A stretch of 64,000 bases of DNA from assembly GCA_030653175.1 (NCBI GenBank), contig JAURZV010000002.1:49106-113105 (forward strand), read 5' to 3'. The stretch is from Methylobacter sp. GTDB lineage: Bacteria > Pseudomonadota > Gammaproteobacteria > Methylococcales > Methylomonadaceae. The notes beneath the pieces were generated by a model that saw only the letters and a program-made list of their open reading frames with translations, searched no databases and was not told the DNA's origin. Of this stretch, positions 59,643 through 64,000 are shown piece by piece. The stretch's first letter is position 1. Every line of letters starts with the position of its first letter. Both the position numbers and the translations under genes were made by a program.

Positions 59643-60076
59643 AGTCATGTGCTTGTAGCACACGCTTAATCAGTCAGTGAAATCAATCAGCGTTGAGCCA
59701 AGAAAAGATGATTTATATCAATTGCATGGACTGACTTGAATTGATGTTGATATGGTGGGGTAGGGCAAGCGGTTCATTTTTGCCCGGCTTTTTAATCGGC
59801 AAATGGCGGACAGAGAACAAAACTGTTTGTGTGTTTTAATAACTTACAAATCGGTGATTGCTGCAAACACCCATACAAGACAAGCCGATTAAAATTGGCA
59901 AAAACGAATGAATGTAGGAATATGATGGTATGAAAATTGATGCCTAAGTGTTACTTTCAAGTTCTTTTTAGAGCGTTTACTCAGCAATCTCAGTCGGCCG
60001 TCATACAGGCGTCACAGTGAGAGGGTTTAATGTCGAGAGTTCTGTTCCATATAAAATCAACCCGGATATATAAGCT
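59643..60076. other. Gene-free stretch between hemP and xfp
   Basis: 434 bp, moderately AT-rich, with no credible gene. It must hold the xfp promoter. CTCAGTCGGCCGTCATACAGGC-like sequence at about 59,988 recalls the CTCAGTCAGCACCGTCATACC at the ackA end, so a repeat relic is possible. Confidence 0.45.
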
Positions 60077-62449
60077 ATGACCAACGAAGCGACAAAACTA
60101 CCCCAAGAAGAAATCAGTAAGATTGACGCCTACTGGCGTGCCTGCAACTACCTTGCGGCAGGCATGATTTATTTGCGCGACAATCCGCTATTGCGCGAGC
60201 CGCTCAAGATGGAGCATGTGAAGAATCGTTTGTTGGGGCATTGGGGTTCAAGTCCCGGTCTCTCCTTTACATACATCCACCTCAACCGGTTGATTAACAA
60301 GTACGATCTGAATGCCATTTTTCTGGCCGGGCCGGGACATGGCGCGCCGGGCGTGCTCGGCCCGGTCTATCTGGAAGGCGCTTACAGCGAAATTTACCCG
60401 AACAAGAGCGAAGACGAACACGGCATGCGCCAGTTTTTCAAAGAGTTCTCCTTCCCTGGCGGCATCGGCAGTCACTGCACGCCGGAAACGCCGGGCTCGA
60501 TTCATGAAGGCGGCGAACTCGGTTACAGCGTCTCGCATGCGTTCGGCGCCGCTTACGACAATCCGGATCTGATCGTTGCGGTGATGGTCGGCGATGGAGA
60601 ATCCGAAACCGCACCTCTGGCTACTTCCTGGCATTCCAATAAATTCCTGAACCCGATTCGCGACGGTGCGGTGCTGCCGATCCTGCATCTCAACGGTTAC
60701 AAGATCAACAACCCGACCATTCTGTCACGCATCTCGCACGAGGAACTGGAAAACCTGTTCAAGGGCTATGGGTGGACGCCTCATTTTGTGGAGGGCAGCG
60801 ACCCGGACACCATGCACCAAGCCATGGCCGCCACGATGGAACAGTGTGTTCTGGAAGTCCGCCGCATCCAGCAGGAAGCGCGTAGCAGCGGCAAGCCTGT
60901 CCGCCCGTGCTGGCCGATGATCGTGCTGCGCTCGCCCAAAGGTTGGACAGGGCCGAAAGAGGTTGACGGTAAAAAAGTGGAAGGTTTCTGGCGCGCTCAC
61001 CAAGTGCCTCTCGGCAATGTGCGCGATACTCCGGAGCACTTCAAGCAGCTGGAAGACTGGTTGCGCAGCTACAAGCCGGAAGAACTGTTCGACCGGGACG
61101 GACGCTTGTTACCCGAACTTAAAGCGCTGGCGCCGAAGGGCGCACTGCGCATGAGCGTCAACCCCCACGCCAACGGCGGTCTGTTGCGCAAAGCCCTGCA
61201 TATGCCGGACTGCCGCGAATATGCCGCTGTCGTGACCAAACCGGGAACCACCAGCGCCGAAAACACCCGTCCGCTGGGCAAGTTCCTGCGCGACATCATG
61301 CGTCTGAACATGAACAATTTCCGCGTGTTCGGCCCCGACGAAAACAGCTCGAACAAGCTGGACGACGTGTATGAAGCCAGCAAAAAAACCTGGCTGGCCG
61401 ACTATCTGCCGGAAGACTCCGATGGCGGCGAATTGTCGCCGGACGGACGGGTGATGGAGATGCTGTCCGAGCACACGCTGGAAGGCTGGCTGGAAGGTTA
61501 TTTGCTGACCGGTCGCCACGGTTTCTTCTCCACCTACGAGGCCTTTGTGCATGTGATCGATTCGATGTTTAACCAGCATGCCAAATGGCTGGCTATGTCC
61601 AAGGAAGTCGCGTGGCGCGCACCGGTGTCGTCGCTTAACCTGTTGATTACCTCCACCGTATGGCGTCAGGATCACAACGGCTTTACGCATCAGGACCCGG
61701 GCTTTCTCGACGTAGTGGTCAACAAAAGCCCGGAGGTGACGCGCATCTACCTGCCGCCTGACGTGAACTGCCTGTTGTCGGTTGCCGATCATTGCTTAAA
61801 GAGCAGCGATTACATCAACGTTATCGTTTGCGACAAACAGAAACATTTGCAATTTTTGGATATGGATGCGGCGATTAAACATTGCACCAAAGGTATCGGC
61901 ATCTGGGGTTGGGCGAGTAATGACCAAGGTGTCGAGCCGGATCTGGTGATAGCCAGTGCCGGCGATATTCCTACCAAGGAAGCGCTGGCTGCGGTGGTGC
62001 TGCTGCGCCAGAATTTCCCCAAACTCAAGATTCGCTTCATCAACGTGGTTGACCTCTACAAGCTGACGCCTGAAACAGAACACCCGCACGGTTTATCGGA
62101 CAAGGATTTCGACAGCCTGTTCACGCTGGACAAACCTATCCTGTTCAACTTCCACGGTTATCCCTGGTTGATTCATCGTTTGGCTTATCGTCGCAATAAC
62201 CACAAGAACCTGCATGTGCGCGGCTACAAGGAAAAAGGCAGCATCAATACACCGCTGGAACTTGCGATCCAGAACGAGATCGACCGTTTCAGTCTGGTGA
62301 TCGATGCAATCAATCGCGTTCCGACTTTGCGTGTGGCGGGCGCTCATGTGAAAGAAAGTATGCGGGACAAACAGATTGAATGCCGCAATTACGCTTACGA
62401 GCATGGCACTGATTTGCCCGAAGTCGACAACTGGGTATGGCCGTATTGA
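60077..62449 (+). CDS. xfp: Xylulose-5-phosphate/fructose-6-phosphate phosphoketolase
   Basis: 790 residues, full length for Xfp. The TPP-dependent signature is seen as [77 protein letters not shown] and VVGDGE-like [22 protein letters not shown]. It cleaves xylulose-5-P or fructose-6-P with phosphate to acetyl phosphate and glyceraldehyde-3-P or erythrose-4-P. In methanotrophs this gives a short route from ribulose-monophosphate-cycle sugars to C2 units. It is coupled to ackA by a 13-bp overlap. Confidence 0.97.
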   Translation: MTNEATKLPQEEISKIDAYWRACNYLAAGMIYLRDNPLLREPLKMEHVKNRLLGHWGSSPGLSFTYIHLNRLINKYDLNAIFLAGPGHGAPGVLGPVYLEGAYSEIYPNKSEDEHGMRQFFKEFSFPGGIGSHCTPETPGSIHEGGELGYSVSHAFGAAYDNPDLIVAVMVGDGESETAPLATSWHSNKFLNPIRDGAVLPILHLNGYKINNPTILSRISHEELENLFKGYGWTPHFVEGSDPDTMHQAMAATMEQCVLEVRRIQQEARSSGKPVRPCWPMIVLRSPKGWTGPKEVDGKKVEGFWRAHQVPLGNVRDTPEHFKQLEDWLRSYKPEELFDRDGRLLPELKALAPKGALRMSVNPHANGGLLRKALHMPDCREYAAVVTKPGTTSAENTRPLGKFLRDIMRLNMNNFRVFGPDENSSNKLDDVYEASKKTWLADYLPEDSDGGELSPDGRVMEMLSEHTLEGWLEGYLLTGRHGFFSTYEAFVHVIDSMFNQHAKWLAMSKEVAWRAPVSSLNLLITSTVWRQDHNGFTHQDPGFLDVVVNKSPEVTRIYLPPDVNCLLSVADHCLKSSDYINVIVCDKQKHLQFLDMDAAIKHCTKGIGIWGWASNDQGVEPDLVIASAGDIPTKEALAAVVLLRQNFPKLKIRFINVVDLYKLTPETEHPHGLSDKDFDSLFTLDKPILFNFHGYPWLIHRLAYRRNNHKNLHVRGYKEKGSINTPLELAIQNEIDRFSLVIDAINRVPTLRVAGAHVKESMRDKQIECRNYAYEHGTDLPEVDNWVWPY

Positions 62450-63564
62450 ATCGCTCGGTTCTAACGATCAACAGCGGCTCGTCTTCCCTCAAGGCGAGCC
62501 TGTTTTCCGCTGACGGTGCGCGGCGCAATTTTCGCTATGAGCGTGTGCACAACCAAAGGGAAGCGTTCGATCAGCTGCTGCACGATTTGGCGGATAATAT
62601 GCCTGATCTGGTGGGGCATCGCTTTGTCCATGGCGGCGATATTGCCGATCCGGCTAGACGGGTTGATGCGGCCGAGCGTTGCCGGCTGGAAGAGCTGATC
62701 CATCTTGCCCCGCTGCATTTGCCGGGCAACCTGCTCGGGCTGGATTTGTGCCTGCAACGGTTCAATGCGCCTCAGGTCGTCTGCTTCGATACGGCTTTTC
62801 ATGCCGCGATGCCCGAACTGGCCAAGCGGCTGCCGATTCCAAACGAGCTTGGCTTGCGCCGCTTTGGTTTTCATGGGCTTAATTACGCCTACATCGCCGA
62901 AATGCTTGCGGATGTTTTGGGCGACGCGGCTTATAAAAAAGTTGTCGTCGCCCATTTAGGCAGCGGCGCCAGCCTTTGCCTGCTGGAAAACCTGAAATCG
63001 GCGGACACCACGATGGGTTATACCCCGGCGGGCGGCATCCCGATGGGAACCCGAAGCGGCGACCTTGATCCCGGCGTAATGCTGGAGCTGGCGAAGCGGT
63101 ACAGTTCTGAGGAATTGAGCGATGTGGTGTTCCACCAGATGGGGCTGTTGGCTTTGTCTGCGGGTGAAAGCTCGGAAATGAATGAGCTGCTTTCGAGTAA
63201 CAGTGAAAACGCCCAATTCGCCGTCGAATATTTTTGCCGTCAGGTGAGGGCGGCGATCGGCGGTTTTGCGGCCAAGGCGGGCGGTATCGATGCGCTGGTT
63301 TTTACCGGCGGCATTGGTGAGCATTCGGCAGAAGTCCGTGAAAAAATCTGCGCTCCTTTGAGTTTTCTTGGGTTTGCGTTGGATCAGGCAGCCAACCATT
63401 CCGGGATCAACGAAATCGGCCTTGCCGGTCACAAACCGGTGCTGATTGTCCCCGCTGATGAGGAGGTGATGATCCGCAATCTTTGCCTAAGCGCTTGTCC
63501 GTGGATATTCTTGATCGGCAAGGAATCTCAGTCAGCACCGTCATACCGGCGCGGATGCCGCTAA
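62437..63564 (+). CDS. ackA: Acetate kinase
   Basis: 375 residues. The ASKHA fold starts with [16 protein letters not shown], then [89 protein letters not shown] and [16 protein letters not shown]. It makes acetate and ATP from acetyl phosphate (reversible), using the Xfp product. Its ATG overlaps the xfp stop. The last about 20 residues ([19 protein letters not shown]) do not fit the family and may be read from a repeat relic. Confidence 0.95.
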   Translation: MAVLNRSVLTINSGSSSLKASLFSADGARRNFRYERVHNQREAFDQLLHDLADNMPDLVGHRFVHGGDIADPARRVDAAERCRLEELIHLAPLHLPGNLLGLDLCLQRFNAPQVVCFDTAFHAAMPELAKRLPIPNELGLRRFGFHGLNYAYIAEMLADVLGDAAYKKVVVAHLGSGASLCLLENLKSADTTMGYTPAGGIPMGTRSGDLDPGVMLELAKRYSSEELSDVVFHQMGLLALSAGESSEMNELLSSNSENAQFAVEYFCRQVRAAIGGFAAKAGGIDALVFTGGIGEHSAEVREKICAPLSFLGFALDQAANHSGINEIGLAGHKPVLIVPADEEVMIRNLCLSACPWIFLIGKESQSAPSYRRGCR

Positions 63565-63617
63565 CAAACCGCCGGTTAATCATTCTATCCAGCCGCAGGT
63601 ATCAACCAGACCGGACA

Positions 63618-63836
63618 TTAAATTCTATCCTGATGATCCCTGTAATCATTTGGGTTGCTGCCTTTGAAGCTACCTCTGGCAGCTATTAATGAACGAACCG
63701 GAATCAGCTCAATAATGTTGCCTTTAGCGATCGGGGTAAACTTTTGGCCCGCTTTCAGATCAAGTTGATCCCGGATAGCCTTAGCTATAGGATCCGAAGC
63801 CGGTAAGGCGACAAAGTTCCCTCTCCCCTTGGGCAT
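63618..63836 (-). CDS. AbrB/MazE-like antitoxin with altered N-terminus
   Basis: 72 residues as annotated from ATG 63836. Residues from about 18 on (AKAIRDQLDLKAGQKFTPIAKG, then NIIELIPVRSL, ending DYRDHQDRI) match AbrB-type antitoxins. The expected N-terminal strand and TIPK-like motif is replaced by MPKGRGNFVALPASDP. That part is coded by a repeat related to 45,553-45,645 (TAGGATCCGAAGCCGGTAAG). DNA binding by the swapped-hairpin barrel is probably damaged. No toxin gene is visible. Confidence 0.7.
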   Translation of the reverse strand: MPKGRGNFVALPASDPIAKAIRDQLDLKAGQKFTPIAKGNIIELIPVRSLIAARGSFKGSNPNDYRDHQDRI

Positions 63837-63960
63837 AGCTATCTACACAAGTACCTGCCCCTTCTCCCTTGAGGGAGAAGGTTGGGATGAGGGGGATATA
63901 AGTAGTTGTTTTTATTCTCCTCTCCCCAACCCTCTCCAACAGGAGAGGGAGCCAGGTCGT
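63830..63960. repeat. CCCTCTCCC/GGGAGAGGG type repeat at the window end
   Basis: CCCCTTCTCCCTTGAGGGAG and CCTCTCCCCAACCCTCTCC with matching G-rich partners, an inverted-repeat family common in many bacterial genomes. It lies upstream of the AbrB-like frame and may contain its disrupted 5' end. Confidence 0.7.
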
Positions 63961-64000
63961 CTTGCAACTCATTGTATTTATAATGCAAAAAAGTTGTGTA

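Overview
The window looks like chromosomal DNA of a gammaproteobacterial methanotroph (Methylococcales type). The basis is a tetrahydromethanopterin (H4MPT) formaldehyde-oxidation and cofactor-synthesis cluster (fae, mch, beta-RFAP synthase, orf5/orf7/orf17-type genes), a phosphoketolase-acetate kinase pair, an ExbB-ExbD-TonB system and a large cobalamin locus. No rRNA or tRNA gene was seen. The genus is not resolved.

Layout. 1-11.1 kb: chemotaxis operon (partial chemotaxis protein, CheY, STAS protein, CheA, MCP, CheW, MCP), a VapB/broken VapC pair, and a PAS-containing MCP. 11.2-30.0 kb (minus strand): a 13-gene cobalamin locus read from a cobalamin riboswitch at about 29.8-29.99 kb through cbtB, cbtA, a ferredoxin, cobN, a ChlI/ChlD-type chelatase subunit, cbiE, cbiX-cobH, cbiD, cobI, cobM, cbiG, cobJ-cobK, cobW and cobB. 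30.6-32.7 kb: an interrupted HEPN/AbiU2-like gene, an RRM protein and a membrane protein. 32.9-43.5 kb: the H4MPT island. 43.6-48.6 kb: a MarR regulator with a cysteine cluster, a diguanylate cyclase and pntAB. 49-52.5 kb: a transposase remnant followed by an integron-like cassette array (attC-like sites, two orphan genes, a damaged HigB/HigA pair) with no integrase. 52.6-55.4 kb: uvrA. 55.6-59.6 kb: remnants of exbD, a TonB-dependent receptor and a PepSY-type gene next to intact tonB-exbB-exbD and hemP. 60-63.6 kb: xfp-ackA, then an AbrB-like fragment.

The most striking property is a dense population of short palindromic repeats from several families. They sit between genes, inside one another (nested), inside the riboswitch, and in frame inside coding sequences: cobW, cobK, cbiG, cbiD, the ChlID-type gene, cobN, an ATP-grasp gene and hemP. 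In two places a palindrome joins neighbouring genes into one reading frame (nucleotidyltransferase-HAD; ATP-grasp-H4MPT pathway protein). In one place it puts an in-frame amber codon into an H4MPT gene. One 70-bp family is seen both as a filled site (about 40,400) and, in a related repeat, as the empty site (about 41,240), which points to mobility. It resembles the Rickettsia palindromic elements in behaviour, but I know of no description in this setting.

Several genes are damaged: vapC (frameshift), the HEPN gene (amber), higB (ochre), the ATP-grasp gene upstream of mch (amber) and the TonB-receptor remnant. All functional calls come from reading the sequence; no database search was possible.
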